Positions 35,382-44,664 are shown, counted from the first letter of the stretch. The stretch is 64,000 bases of DNA from Polyangiaceae bacterium (GCA_025353725.1 JANXOF010000073.1:44342-108341); one strand, 5' to 3'. Program-made: numbers and translations. The notes: a model not told the origin generated them from the sequence alone.

Positions 35382-36287
35382 TCAGGAAATCACGGGAAGG
35401 GCACGACCGCGCAGGACCTCGTTGTGGCTCCCGGTTCGATAGCCCGCGAGGTCGAGGGTGACGTACGCGAAGCCGAGGCGACGCCCGGCGCGGACGATGG
35501 CCTCGCGTGCCTCAAAAGCGAGCGCCATTTCGTCTCCGCCGACTTCGACGCGTGCCATGGCGGACTCGGTCGTACCTTCGCTCCCGCCGACCGCGTGCCA
35601 GCGAACGCGTGCCTGCCGAATGCCGAGTGCGTGCAGTTCGGCTTCGAGTGAGCCTACTTGAGCGAGCCGTTCGCGCGTCACCCGCGTCCCATAAGGCAGG
35701 CGGCTCGAGAGGCACGCGGCGGCGGGCTTGTCCCAAACGGGGAGTCCGAGCAGCTTCGAGATGCGGCGAACGTCCACCTTTGCGAAACCGGCCTCGACGA
35801 GTGGACTTCGGGCGCCGGCCTTTTTCGCGGCCTCGAGCCCGGGGCGGTAGTCCCCAAGGTCGTCGAGGTTCGTGCCGTTGACGGAGAAGGCGAGACCCCA
35901 CTCGCGCTGCTTCGCCTCGCTCACGCGGTAAAGTTCGCTTTTGCAGTGAAAGCAGCGATCGACATTGTTTTTCGCATAGCTTTCGTCGTCGATTTCGCTC
36001 GACGCGGCGAGCTCGTGGCGCGCTCCCATGTGTTTCGCTAGGGCGATGGCTTGGTCGCGTTCGAGGTCGGCAAGACTCGGGCTCACCGCCGTCATCCCGA
36101 TGCAGCGATCGCCCAGCACGCGGTGCGCGACGGCGAGGACGAAGGCGCTGTCGACGCCGCCTGAGTAGCAGACGAGCACCGACCCCATGCCACGAAGAAT
36201 CGCCTCGAGCTTGGCATAGAGCGGTTCAGCTTCGAGCGAAGGTGCCGTTGAGTGGGCGAGACCGTCCGGCGTCGATGGAACTCTCAT
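35382..36287 (-). CDS. larE: LarE-type ATP-dependent sacrificial sulfur transferase
   Basis: LarE makes the nickel-pincer nucleotide cofactor by giving sulfur from a Cys to the adenylylated precursor. The 301-residue protein has the PP-loop YSGGVDS (41-47), RCFHCKSEL, NGTNLDDLGDYRPG, and Cys 192 in KPAAACLSSRLPYG, which matches the sacrificial Cys of Lactobacillus LarE. larB and larC are not next to it, so either they are elsewhere or this copy serves another sulfur-transfer job. Confidence 0.92.
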   Translation of the reverse strand: MRVPSTPDGLAHSTAPSLEAEPLYAKLEAILRGMGSVLVCYSGGVDSAFVLAVAHRVLGDRCIGMTAVSPSLADLERDQAIALAKHMGARHELAASSEIDDESYAKNNVDRCFHCKSELYRVSEAKQREWGLAFSVNGTNLDDLGDYRPGLEAAKKAGARSPLVEAGFAKVDVRRISKLLGLPVWDKPAAACLSSRLPYGTRVTRERLAQVGSLEAELHALGIRQARVRWHAVGGSEGTTESAMARVEVGGDEMALAFEAREAIVRAGRRLGFAYVTLDLAGYRTGSHNEVLRGRALPVIS

Positions 36288-36483
36288 CGTGCGTTCTTAG
36301 TTCACCTCTCGTCGACACGCGAACCTGTCGGCGAAGCCAAGGCCGCCTAAGCGAAAGCGAGGTCTACGTTTAGGGTCGTCGGACCTACAAAAGGGGCGCT
36401 TGGTCGCGGATTGCCGACCTATGCCCAACCTCGATGAATCTCGCGCGGGTCACGGGCCGCTGCTACGCTTCTCTAGGTAGTTG

Positions 36484-38118
36484 ATGACTCGCCGTATCGT
36501 AGGTCGCTATGCACTCTTCGATGAGATTGCGCGTGGCGGCATGGCGAGTATCCATCTTGCTCGTCTCACGGCGGCCGCGGGATTCTCACGTACGGTGGTC
36601 GTCAAGCGGATGCAGCCGGAGCTCGCGCTCGATCCCCAGTTTTGTGCAATGTTCATGGATGAAGCGCGCCTCGCCGCGCGCGTGCGTCACCCGAATGTTG
36701 TCCAAACGATTGACGTCATCTCGGAGGACGGCGAACTTCTTCTCGTCCTCGATTACGTGCACGGATCGTCGCTTTCTACGGCAATTCGCGGCGCTGCAGC
36801 CTTGGGACGGCATGTCCCGATTGCGGTCGCAAATGCCATTCTCATCGGAACGCTTCACGGGATTCACGCCGCTCACACGGCCACGAACGAGGAGGGTGAA
36901 GCGCTTCAAATCGTGCATCGTGACGTCTCTCCGCCGAATATTCTCATCGGCACCGACGGCGTCGCACGACTCATCGACTTTGGCGTCGCCAAGGCCGTGG
37001 GGCGACTTCAGGTGACCGAGGCTGGCGGGCTCCGCGGAAAACTTGCGTACATGCCGCCGGAGCAAGTGGTCGGTCACGTCACCGCGGCGAGCGACTTGTA
37101 CGCGGCGGGCGTCGTGCTTTGGGAGGCTTGGACCGGGCGGAGATTCTTTGAAGCGGACAACGAAGCCGGGTTAGTCCTGCAAATTATGGACGGGGCGAGG
37201 ACATCCGCGCGGTCGCTTCGGCCCGAGCTTTCGTCGACGCTCGAAGCGTTCGTGATGCGCGCGGTCGCGCGAGAGGCCGAAGATCGCTTTCCGTCGGCCG
37301 AGGCCATGGCCGCGGAGCTCGAGTCCGTGGGTCCCGTGGCCTCCGTGACCGAGGTTGGCGCGTGGGTACGCGAGGTAAGCCAGACGGCACTCGCGAAGCG
37401 CGCCGCGATGGTGGCCTCCATTGAGGCCGATACGGTCTCGCGACCGGACGCGTCGCTTATCACGTCGAGACGAGCGGCATCGCTCGTCGCGCCGCTAGGC
37501 GACGACGTGACCGCTGCGCTCACCCCCGCACCGTTGGTTCACGCTTCGCATAGTTCTCAGTCGCGACAGATTTTCTCGGTCGCGGCGACGGCGGCCCCCA
37601 AAGAGAAGGCGCGAGGTCGAGCAGGCGTCGCCGTGGGTGTCGCTCTGGTTGCATGCGCGGTGGCGTTTGCAGGACTTGGGAATCGGTTAGGAGCCATGAA
37701 TCGCGCGGCGGGCGGCCCCGAGACGCGCGCGCCTCTCGCTCCGGTGTTACCTCCACTTGCCACGTCGGCAACGGCATTGTCGCTCGCCTCGTCGGCGGTA
37801 CTACCGGCCCTCGAAACTCGAAGCGCGCTCGACGCGGGGGAGACCGTGCTCGCCCAAGAACGGCCCGTCGTCGTGCCGTCAAAATCGTCTTCGCCGCCTT
37901 CGCGTCCGGGCGGCACGTCCGCGCGCGGAGGCCGCATCACAGCTGCAGGTCCCAATCCGGCCGCGGTCGCTTCCTCGACCTTGACGTCGATGGGTGCGGA
38001 GACTTCGGGAGTCAGCTCCGCGCAAAGTTCAGCCACGACGGCACGATGTGATCCTCCGTACGACATTGATCCGGCTACGGGAGACAAGCGATACAAGAGG
38101 GAATGTCTTCGTCGATGA
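36484..38118 (+). CDS. Ser/Thr protein kinase with C-terminal extracytoplasmic tail
   Basis: ATG 36484 is preferred over the adjoining TTG 36481. The kinase domain is N-terminal: ARGGMASIHLAR, VVVKRMQ, HRDVSPPNILIG, DFGVAKAVG and GKLAYMPPEQ. After a Ser/Ala-rich juxtamembrane linker, one membrane helix lies near 380-400 (AGVAVGVALVACAVAFAGLG). The outer tail is low-complexity and ends CDPPYDIDPATGDKRYKREC, a Cys-flanked motif that recurs at the ends of myxobacterial kinases. The gene overlaps the next by 16 bases, so kinase and partner are coupled. Confidence 0.93.
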   Translation: MTRRIVGRYALFDEIARGGMASIHLARLTAAAGFSRTVVVKRMQPELALDPQFCAMFMDEARLAARVRHPNVVQTIDVISEDGELLLVLDYVHGSSLSTAIRGAAALGRHVPIAVANAILIGTLHGIHAAHTATNEEGEALQIVHRDVSPPNILIGTDGVARLIDFGVAKAVGRLQVTEAGGLRGKLAYMPPEQVVGHVTAASDLYAAGVVLWEAWTGRRFFEADNEAGLVLQIMDGARTSARSLRPELSSTLEAFVMRAVAREAEDRFPSAEAMAAELESVGPVASVTEVGAWVREVSQTALAKRAAMVASIEADTVSRPDASLITSRRAASLVAPLGDDVTAALTPAPLVHASHSSQSRQIFSVAATAAPKEKARGRAGVAVGVALVACAVAFAGLGNRLGAMNRAAGGPETRAPLAPVLPPLATSATALSLASSAVLPALETRSALDAGETVLAQERPVVVPSKSSSPPSRPGGTSARGGRITAAGPNPAAVASSTLTSMGAETSGVSSAQSSATTARCDPPYDIDPATGDKRYKRECLRR

Positions 38119-38921
38119 CGCTTCGCGTAGCCGGACGCGGAAAGTTCGTGCTCGTCGTGCTCGCACTGCTTTCTTATGCTCGTGCGGCGTTCGCCGATGA
38201 CGCCGTGGAGCGTTGCGCCGATTCCGCCGAGCGAGGACAGGCGATGAGACGTGCAGGGCGCTTCGTTGAAGCGCGGATGGATCTGCTTCAATGCGCCGAC
38301 CGCGCGTGCCCGGCCATTGTTCGCGGCGATTGTGCGCGCTGGGCCGACGAGACTCAATCGGCGACGCCGTCGATCGTGGTTCGAGCGAGCGCGGGATCAC
38401 GTGACGTGGTCGACGTGCGCCTTTTCGTCGATGGCGCTCTTGCGGGAAACAAGCTCGATGGGAAGCCGCTCTCGATGAACCCGGGAGAGCACGTCGTGAG
38501 GGCGCAGTCGCGAGCGGGTGAGTGGTCGACGTCTGCGATGCTGATGCTCGCGTCGGGTGAGCGTAATCGAGTAATCACGTTGAGATTCCAGGAGCCGTCT
38601 AGCCCTCGCCAAGACCTTCTTAGGAAGCCGTCGACGCTGACGTGGCTTTTGGGGGGCTTCGGTTTGGCGGCGAGCCTTGGCGGCGGCGTCGCGTACGGCC
38701 TGGGGAGCTCCGAGCGCGCGCACTTGATCGACTCCTGTGCCGACGCACGGGTCTGCAGTGCCGCGAGCATCGAGCAGGCTCGAAGCAAGCTCGTCGTCGG
38801 AGACGTACTGGTCGGCGTAGGTGTTGTCGCCATGGCGTCGGCCCTCATCCTTTATCTCGTGGCTCCGCATACGGAACCGAAGGTCGTGAAGACTTCGTTG
38901 CTTTCGGGGGTGTTCCCGTGA
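38103..38921 (+). CDS. PEGA-like exported membrane protein paired with the upstream kinase
   Basis: This 272-residue protein has a signal peptide ending ARAAFA-DD. A helical Cys-containing segment (RMDLLQCADRACPAIVRGDC), a beta-rich PEGA-like unit (VVDVRLFVDGALAGNKLDGKPLSMNPGEHVVRA in part) and two membrane helices (about 178-198 and 238-262) follow. The same architecture recurs beside Ser/Thr kinases in myxobacteria, from general knowledge. It starts inside the kinase gene and its stop overlaps the next start (GTGA). A sensory partner for the kinase is a reasonable inference. Confidence 0.8.
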   Translation: MSSSMTLRVAGRGKFVLVVLALLSYARAAFADDAVERCADSAERGQAMRRAGRFVEARMDLLQCADRACPAIVRGDCARWADETQSATPSIVVRASAGSRDVVDVRLFVDGALAGNKLDGKPLSMNPGEHVVRAQSRAGEWSTSAMLMLASGERNRVITLRFQEPSSPRQDLLRKPSTLTWLLGGFGLAASLGGGVAYGLGSSERAHLIDSCADARVCSAASIEQARSKLVVGDVLVGVGVVAMASALILYLVAPHTEPKVVKTSLLSGVFP

Positions 38922-40057
38922 GGCGTGGGCGACGGTTAACGCTTGCCGGAGTCGCTCTCGCGATCTCGGGCTGCTCGGTACTTCTAGGGTTCGAGGGGTT
39001 CGGCGATTGTCGTGATGGCCTCTGCGGTTTGTCGACGGCCGACGGAGGTGAATCTCCGGATTCGAGCAACGAGGCACTTTGCACGCCTCTCAAGTGGCCG
39101 GGTCCGCCTCAGGAGGACTCGGTAGGCGATTCGAGAACTTCGTTCTACGCACTCCGAGAAATGACGTTTACGGCCGAATCCGACGGAGGCACGCCGAGGT
39201 ACGACATCAACAATCGGTGCGTATGCCCGAATGGCGTTGCAGGCAAAGGCACGTGCTCTAAAGCTACGGAGGTCACCTGTGACGATCCAACGACCGGGGG
39301 TGACAACGTCATGTCCGATCTCTTCAAGAGTTTCGCTTTGTTTGACGACGTGTTTGTCAGTGACACGGAGGCGAACAAGTCGATTGCGCGCGGAGATTTC
39401 AGCATTCTCGTTCGCGTCGACGAATACAACGGCGGCGCGAACGATAAGCAAGTGAGTGTATCGGTCTACAATGCTTTGCGTGTCGATCGCGAACGCCCAC
39501 GCGATGGCGGAAGTGACGGTACGGACGGCGGCGCCGACGGCGCAGCTCCGCCAACCTTTGCACCTGATGAGCGATGGGTAGTCGACCGAAACTCGTTGGT
39601 TGGAGGTAACGATATTTCGTTCGTGCCGAAGGTTTTTGACAGCAAAGCGTACGTCACGAACGGCACTTTAGTGACCTCGTTTTCAAAGCTCGACTTAGGC
39701 ATGGTCTTTCCGCGCGTCGGTCGTATTTTTTTCAAAACCACGGACACTCGCCTCATTTTGCCAATACAGACCAGCGGCGCGTCTACACGCGGTTACGTTG
39801 TCGGGCGGATCGCTGTCCGGTCCTTCTTGGACTTCTTTGGCATTCTCGGTTGGTGTCCCGGAACCAATCAATTCCTTGGAGCGGTGGAGGCGTGCCGTAG
39901 AGCCGATTTGAACAGCGCCGCCAACGACACGGGAGAAGCTCCTTGTGATGCGATCTCAGGAACGTTGCAGTTTTCTTTCGTCCCCACGCAGAGGCCGACG
40001 ACAAGCGAGTGGGGAACGTACTCGACGTCGATGTGTCCGGAGGCCATCTGCCCGTAG
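38918..40057 (+). CDS. Lipoprotein of unknown function
   Basis: GTG 38918 overlaps the upstream stop (GTGA) and gives MRRGRRLTLAGVALAISGC, a textbook lipoprotein signal with ISGC lipobox. The mature part has several Cys pairs (CRDGLC, CVCPNG...CSKATEVTC), an Asp/Gly linker (DGGSDGTDGGADG) and beta-rich C-terminal sequence. No family is recognised. Reading further upstream to 38642 in this frame would place coding sequence wholly inside the PEGA-like gene, so the short start is chosen. It is the third gene of the kinase unit. Confidence 0.82.
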   Translation: MRRGRRLTLAGVALAISGCSVLLGFEGFGDCRDGLCGLSTADGGESPDSSNEALCTPLKWPGPPQEDSVGDSRTSFYALREMTFTAESDGGTPRYDINNRCVCPNGVAGKGTCSKATEVTCDDPTTGGDNVMSDLFKSFALFDDVFVSDTEANKSIARGDFSILVRVDEYNGGANDKQVSVSVYNALRVDRERPRDGGSDGTDGGADGAAPPTFAPDERWVVDRNSLVGGNDISFVPKVFDSKAYVTNGTLVTSFSKLDLGMVFPRVGRIFFKTTDTRLILPIQTSGASTRGYVVGRIAVRSFLDFFGILGWCPGTNQFLGAVEACRRADLNSAANDTGEAPCDAISGTLQFSFVPTQRPTTSEWGTYSTSMCPEAICP

Positions 40058-40084
40058 TCCGTTATTTGCTATTTGTCAATTGCG

Positions 40085-40471
40085 CTAAGCACCCGCGCGT
40101 CGCGTGAGTCGCAATCGAATCGCACCTTTTGCTGTCGAGGGGTCGACGACACGGCCGCCTTGCGTGATTTCGATGTCCCCGCGTGCGACAAGGCGCCGTG
40201 CAGCCCGCCGCGTCGGCTCCATGGCCGCCTCGAACTCTTCCCCGACAACCGCTCTGGCGGCTTCAGATGGGCAAATCGTCGCGGCGGCTCCGCGTCGCCC
40301 GAGCAACGCGACAATCGCTTCCTCTAAGGCCTTGTCGCGGCTCGTTAGGCGGTGACTTCGACACGCGGCGCTGCAATGCCGAACCGAGTCCCAACAGCGC
40401 GCCCAGGCCTTCCGCCACGTCATTCGACGGCCGCACGTTGCGCACGTCTTTTCCTCCCGCACATCCGACAT
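40085..40471 (-). CDS. DUF2256/DUF3253-type small protein
   Basis: The 128-residue protein has an N-terminal zinc-binding-like segment (CATCGRRMTWRKAWARCWDSVRHCSAAC) as in DUF2256. A winged-helix-like DUF3253 domain follows (ICPSEAARAV; RRAARRLVARGDIEITQGGRVVDP; KGAIRLRL). The function is unknown. Nucleic-acid binding is plausible from the fold but unproven. Confidence 0.88.
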   Translation of the reverse strand: MSDVREEKTCATCGRRMTWRKAWARCWDSVRHCSAACRSHRLTSRDKALEEAIVALLGRRGAAATICPSEAARAVVGEEFEAAMEPTRRAARRLVARGDIEITQGGRVVDPSTAKGAIRLRLTRRAGA

Positions 40472-40556
40472 ACGACAAGCCTACAACGCGATCGGCGCGG
40501 TAAGCCGTGTTCGTTGGCTTTGACCTTGCGCCACGATGATCGCGCTGGGTAGCGAG

Positions 40557-41944
40557 TTAGCGTACCCGACGTGAGCTTGGTGCGAAGTAAGCGTAGCGGT
40601 GATGCAATGGGAACTCTGTTTGGTCAAAAGAGATCGCGTTAGACGTGCGAACGCCATTAAGTTCGAGAGGCGCCTTTATGTTTGTGCGCCAGAAAGTTAC
40701 TTGGGTTCCTTTGACGGCGCCCATCTTGACCTGTCGCTGTAGCTCAGATCTTCCGAATTCGAGAGTGCCTTCGAGGTTTTCGAATTGCAGACTCGTGCAG
40801 GGCTCGGCGTCTGGGTCGCACTGACAATCTCGACTACATAAAAATTCGTCATCTAAGAAGCTTAGAGTCGATTGCGATGACGATCCAACGAGGTGGACTC
40901 CCCCTCAAAAAGTACAGCCCTGCCATAGGAGCGAGCCGTGAATGTTATTTACAAGGACGTTCACGTCAGCGTTGAACTGAGTCTTCGAGAAGAGCGCGAG
41001 AGACAGAGACGAGCCAACTACCAAAAAAGGGCCATCGAAGATGGTGCTCGTAGCCTGAAGGAGGCCGTCGGCAAGGCTCTTAATTTCCGTGACGCCGTTG
41101 ATTCGCGTGTCTTGCCTGAACGACAGCCCACCCGTAACGTGAACGGCGTCGAGCCCGCTCACGGCTACGCCTCGGAGCACGACGGCAGATTTGGTATCGA
41201 GCATCTTGAGCTTAAGTGCTCCGCTCAGATCATTGCCCTCAATGGCGCCACCCTCGATGCGGACCCGCGCCCCACCTGCACAGCACGAATCGTTGCACCC
41301 GCCTTCACGACGACCTGAATAAGCTCGAGATCTCCGGCAATTTTGCTCGGAGCGAGAGTGAGGCCCAGCACCGGTCGGTCTTCGTCACTTGGTGCGTTGT
41401 CTGTTTGAAGTGGGCAGAGATCACAGGCACGCGTCTCGGCGATGCGAAGGTCCCCGCCTGACTCGATGCGCGTCGCGCGAATACCCCTGCAGTAGACACC
41501 GCCCTTGAGGACCTGCGATCGCGCTGTACGCAGCCCATCGATGTGAAGGCCGCGGCGGAGTACGGTGCCATCGAGCGCGAAGCTCCGAGCGTCGACCTCG
41601 CTGAGAGTGACGTCATCTTCGAAGACGACATTCGCAAAGCGGAGGTCGCCCACGAATTTTAAGTCGTTGACGACCAGCGCGCCCCGCACCGAAATATTCT
41701 CAAGGCTAACCGGCCCGCTGGAAGCTCGCGCCGCTTTGGCGAGCCAGGACTCCACGGTGGTTGCGGTGACTCGCCGGCGTTGCGTAAGGGCGTTGGCGGG
41801 TCGCGAGAGGTCAGCTTCAGTGGCAAGCGAGCCTTGCAGCACTGAACTATCGGAGCACAAAAGCTCGCCCTCTCCGTACGCCGCGCTTGGCCAAAAATGC
41901 ATGATAAGTACAATGAACCATGCGAACCAGAACGGGCGACCCAT
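40557..41944 (-). pseudogene. Broken exported beta-helix-like protein gene (frameshift plus in-frame TGA)
   Basis: ATG 41944 starts a signal peptide (MGRPFWFAWFIVLIMHFWPSAAYG) followed by repeated strings such as ISVRGALVVNDLKFVGDLRFANVVF, a beta-helix/pentapeptide-like pattern. The frame is lost at a four-base C run (41270-41273, plus strand). In the next frame the same pattern goes on (ARVRIEGGAIEGN, VVLRGVAVSGLDAVHVTGG) to a TGA at 40905-40907. Past that stop, still in frame, come LQFENLEGTLEFGRSELQ and VTFWRTNIKAPLELNGVRT, ending at TAA 40557. Restored, it would be about 460 residues. Decay or sequence error could explain the lesions. Confidence 0.75.
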
Positions 41945-42078
41945 GAGGGCGACTCCAACCGCACAAAGCCTATCGGACACCCGTCTGCGTCGTGCAGCTC
42001 GCGTAACGCTGAGAGGACGCACGGAAACGCAACGGCGCACGTGAGCACGGACGCCTCGAGATCACGAGTTCGCTAGGC

Positions 42079-42113
42079 TTGCGCGGGGGCCAAGCACTGG
42101 TTATACGTTCAGT
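42079..42113 (+). promoter_or_regulatory. Candidate leaderless promoter of imuA-imuB
   Basis: TTGCGC (42079-42084) and TATACG (42102-42107) are separated by 17 bases. A start seven bases after the -10 would fall on the A of the imuA ATG at 42114. The match to consensus is modest, and the placement over the SOS-like operator is the main support. Confidence 0.4.
42097..42112 (+). promoter_or_regulatory. SOS/LexA-like operator, CTG-N10-CAG
   Basis: CTGGTTATACGTTCAG has the CTG-N10-CAG layout of classic LexA boxes, and its right half GTTCAG matches the half-site reported for Myxococcus LexA. It ends one base before the imuA start codon and covers the candidate -10, ideal for repression. imuA-imuB cassettes are SOS-controlled in many bacteria. 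Confidence 0.6.
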
Positions 42114-42863
42114 ATGGCCGCTGTCGCGTTGCCTTGCACAGCAAATCTCCTGCTCGAATCGCTCGAGCTCGAGCTAAGGCTCGATCCCGCCACACTTGCG
42201 CGTCTTGGGGTCCTTCAAGGGACGAATGCGCTGGCACCGAACGATACCGTTCTCGCCCTTGATTGGCCTGAGCTTACGCGGGCGCTCCCCGACCGTGGAC
42301 TGCCGCGTGGTGTCATTGAAATAGCGTCGCCTAGGAGCAAGCACGGAGCCATGCGCGGTGGCGGGACGACTCTTGCACTCTCGGCGGTGCACGCGGCGCA
42401 CGTGGCGCATCCTCAAGGGTGGTGTGCGTGGATTACCGAGTCGAATGCCGTCGCGCTTTACGCGCCGGCCGCGGTGCAGGCAGGCGTCGATCTTGAGCGA
42501 CTGCTCGTCGTTCGACCTACCAGCGTCGATCTCGCTCGGACTGCAGTGAAGGTCGCGTCGTCGGGAGCGTTTGACCTCGTCGTCATCGACGCGCCGTCGG
42601 GGTTGGACGGCAGACTGTCGCTTGGCGCGGGAAAGCGGGCACGAGTCGATGGCTCGGTCGTCGTAAGAAAGCTCTCCCTGGCGGCTGAGGAGCAGGGGAC
42701 GACCTCTATCGTGCTCACGAATCTCTTCACGCCGCGCGCGCTCCCGTGGCCCGTCGCTCTGCGCATGGAAGTCGAGCGCAGACCCGAGTCGATTGCCGTG
42801 AGCATCACCAAAGATCGCCGAGGGCGAGCGTCGTCGAAACACGTCCTTCGCGTGGCCTGTTGA
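42114..42863 (+). CDS. imuA: ImuA-type RecA-like mutasome protein
   Basis: The 249-residue protein is a RecA/SulA-like fold: GVIEIASPRSKHGAMRGGGTTLALSAVHAA (Walker A region degenerate), WCAWITESNAVALYAPAAVQAGVDLERLLVVRP, and FDLVVIDAPSG as the Walker B-like strand. ImuA (or ImuA') proteins work with ImuB and DnaE2 in damage-induced mutagenesis. The TGA overlaps the TTG start of imuB. dnaE2 does not follow in this window. Distinction between ImuA and the myxobacterial variant cannot be settled by eye. Confidence 0.82.
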   Translation: MAAVALPCTANLLLESLELELRLDPATLARLGVLQGTNALAPNDTVLALDWPELTRALPDRGLPRGVIEIASPRSKHGAMRGGGTTLALSAVHAAHVAHPQGWCAWITESNAVALYAPAAVQAGVDLERLLVVRPTSVDLARTAVKVASSGAFDLVVIDAPSGLDGRLSLGAGKRARVDGSVVVRKLSLAAEEQGTTSIVLTNLFTPRALPWPVALRMEVERRPESIAVSITKDRRGRASSKHVLRVAC

Positions 42864-44578
42864 GGATTGCCGCGATTTGTTTTCCCGAGCTTCGCGTCGA
42901 AGTCTTTCGCGCGAAGGAGCCAAGTTGTGGCGAGGAGTTTCCGCTCGCGATCGTGATCGCTCCGCCTCCGCTCACGGACGCGAAAGTCTTAGGTAATACT
43001 CGGCTTGATGTCGTTTCGCGCGAGGCGCGGGCGCTCGGAATTTGCCCGGGCCAGACGGTGGCCCAAGCGCGTGCTCGAGCCGCAAACCTTACCGTTCGCG
43101 TGGTCAGGCCGGAGGCCGTGCAGGACGTTCTCGCGCGCCTCGCCGAGGTCGCACTCGCGTTTGGCGCCACGGTTTCGTTCGCGATGGCAGGCCAAGACGC
43201 CGCGTCTTTCGATGTGGTTTGGGTCGACGTGACGGGGTGCGCACACCTGCATGCCGCGCGCTATACATCGAATGATTCGAGTGTTTGCGAGGGCGAAACC
43301 GTACTCGCGTCGCGCCTCGCGCAGGTTTTTCGTGGACTCGGTCACCAGTGCACCGTAGCGATGGCGGACGGTCCTCGCGTCGCCGCGATCCTCGCACGCG
43401 CGGCGGCGTTGTCGTCCTCATCGTCGTCGTCGTCGCCGTCGCCGCGCAAGAGTGCTCGCGGCCTTCGTCATGTTGAAGACAGCGGTGAGTCGGGTCGGGC
43501 TCTTGTCGTGCCTCCGGGAAAGAACGCGCTCGCCCTTGCGCCGTTGCCTGTCGCTGCGCTGCCGATCACCGCGGAAGACGTGCGGTGGCTGGCGAAGCTC
43601 GGCGTCCACACGATAGCCGCGCTTCGGGCCTTGCCGCGTGTCTCGCTTGCCGCTCGTCTTGGGGCGAAAGCTCCCGTGGTTTTTGCACTCGCCGAGGGTG
43701 ACGACCGCGCGCCGCTCGCGGCGTATGTACCCCCTGAAATACCTGAGGAAGAGGTGTCGCTCGAGTACGGGATCTCGGGATCCGAAGCGCTCACGTTCGT
43801 GGCAAAAACATTGACGGGTCGACTGGCCTCGCGCCTTGCCGGTCGCGGCGTCGCGGCGTCGCGCCTGGAACTGGATCTCCTGCTCGATGTCGCCTTGATT
43901 CGCGCGAGTGAGGAGGCGGGCGCCGCGCCCTACGAACGTACGCAACGATTGGTCCTTGAACTTCCGTCGCCGCTCTCGAGCGAAGCCGATCTCCTTGCGG
44001 CGTTGCGCCCCAAGATCGACCGAGCGGTACTTCGGGCGCCGGTGCTCGGTGCCAAGTTGCGCGCGGCGTCTCTCGTACACAAGCCACAGGCCGCGCTGTC
44101 GCTTTTCGAGTCCGCACCCAAAGCCGAGCGCGTGCTTCCTCGACTGGTCGCTGAGCTCGCGGCCGATCTCGGCGAAGAGGCCGTCGGACGCCTCGTCCTT
44201 GGAGACTCATGGATCCCCGAGGAGCGTTCTTGTTTCGTGCGGTTCGAGGCAAAGTCAAAAACCACCTTTCCCGGCGGTAAAGCCCGTTCACGCAGCGAAG
44301 AGGTGCGCGGGCGGAAACGGCGTCATATGCTTTCTAGCGTTCCCGAGCCAACGCGCCTCGTGAGCCCATCGGTCGCCGTGCCTCGCGAGGCTGTCAATGT
44401 CGTGCGGCATCTGTCGCGGCTCGAATCCGTCGACTGGTGGAAGCGACCTCCCACCGACGTTACCGATGTACGAAGAGCCGGTTTCGACTACGTCCACGCG
44501 TGGGTCGAGGAGGGATCCGCGTGGGTCGAGCTCGATCGCGCGACGGGCAACGCGCGTATCCGCGGATGGTTCGACTAA
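42860..44578 (+). CDS. imuB: ImuB, Y-family DNA polymerase-like mutasome subunit
   Basis: TTG 42860 overlaps the imuA stop (TTGA) and gives MRIAAICFPELRVEVF, the usual N-terminus of this family. The protein is 572 residues with polymerase Y features (SREARALGICPGQTVAQARARAANL, FDVVWVDVTGCAHL). The active-site acidic residues of true Pol IV are not evident, as known for ImuB. A Ser run (about residues 183-192) encoded by TCG/TCA repeats lies in the middle, and a C-terminal domain ends WVELDRATGNARIRGWFD. ImuB links ImuA and DnaE2 to the beta clamp. Confidence 0.9.
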   Translation: MRIAAICFPELRVEVFRAKEPSCGEEFPLAIVIAPPPLTDAKVLGNTRLDVVSREARALGICPGQTVAQARARAANLTVRVVRPEAVQDVLARLAEVALAFGATVSFAMAGQDAASFDVVWVDVTGCAHLHAARYTSNDSSVCEGETVLASRLAQVFRGLGHQCTVAMADGPRVAAILARAAALSSSSSSSSPSPRKSARGLRHVEDSGESGRALVVPPGKNALALAPLPVAALPITAEDVRWLAKLGVHTIAALRALPRVSLAARLGAKAPVVFALAEGDDRAPLAAYVPPEIPEEEVSLEYGISGSEALTFVAKTLTGRLASRLAGRGVAASRLELDLLLDVALIRASEEAGAAPYERTQRLVLELPSPLSSEADLLAALRPKIDRAVLRAPVLGAKLRAASLVHKPQAALSLFESAPKAERVLPRLVAELAADLGEEAVGRLVLGDSWIPEERSCFVRFEAKSKTTFPGGKARSRSEEVRGRKRRHMLSSVPEPTRLVSPSVAVPREAVNVVRHLSRLESVDWWKRPPTDVTDVRRAGFDYVHAWVEEGSAWVELDRATGNARIRGWFD

Positions 44579-44664
44579 CAAGCAGCGAGCGACATCGGAC
44601 TTCACCGTGCTTCCTCTCGGTCGCAAGCTTCTCGAAGCGGCGACGTTAAATGCCCGGCCCCGTT

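Noticed and set aside
40905..40907. TGA read as selenocysteine
   Set aside because: No stable hairpin of SECIS type follows, the context is not a redox motif, and the same gene has a separate frameshift, so a nonsense lesion is simpler.
42174..42923. Minus-strand frame of about 249 codons
   Set aside because: It mirrors imuA, which has a recognisable RecA-like fold and an operator.
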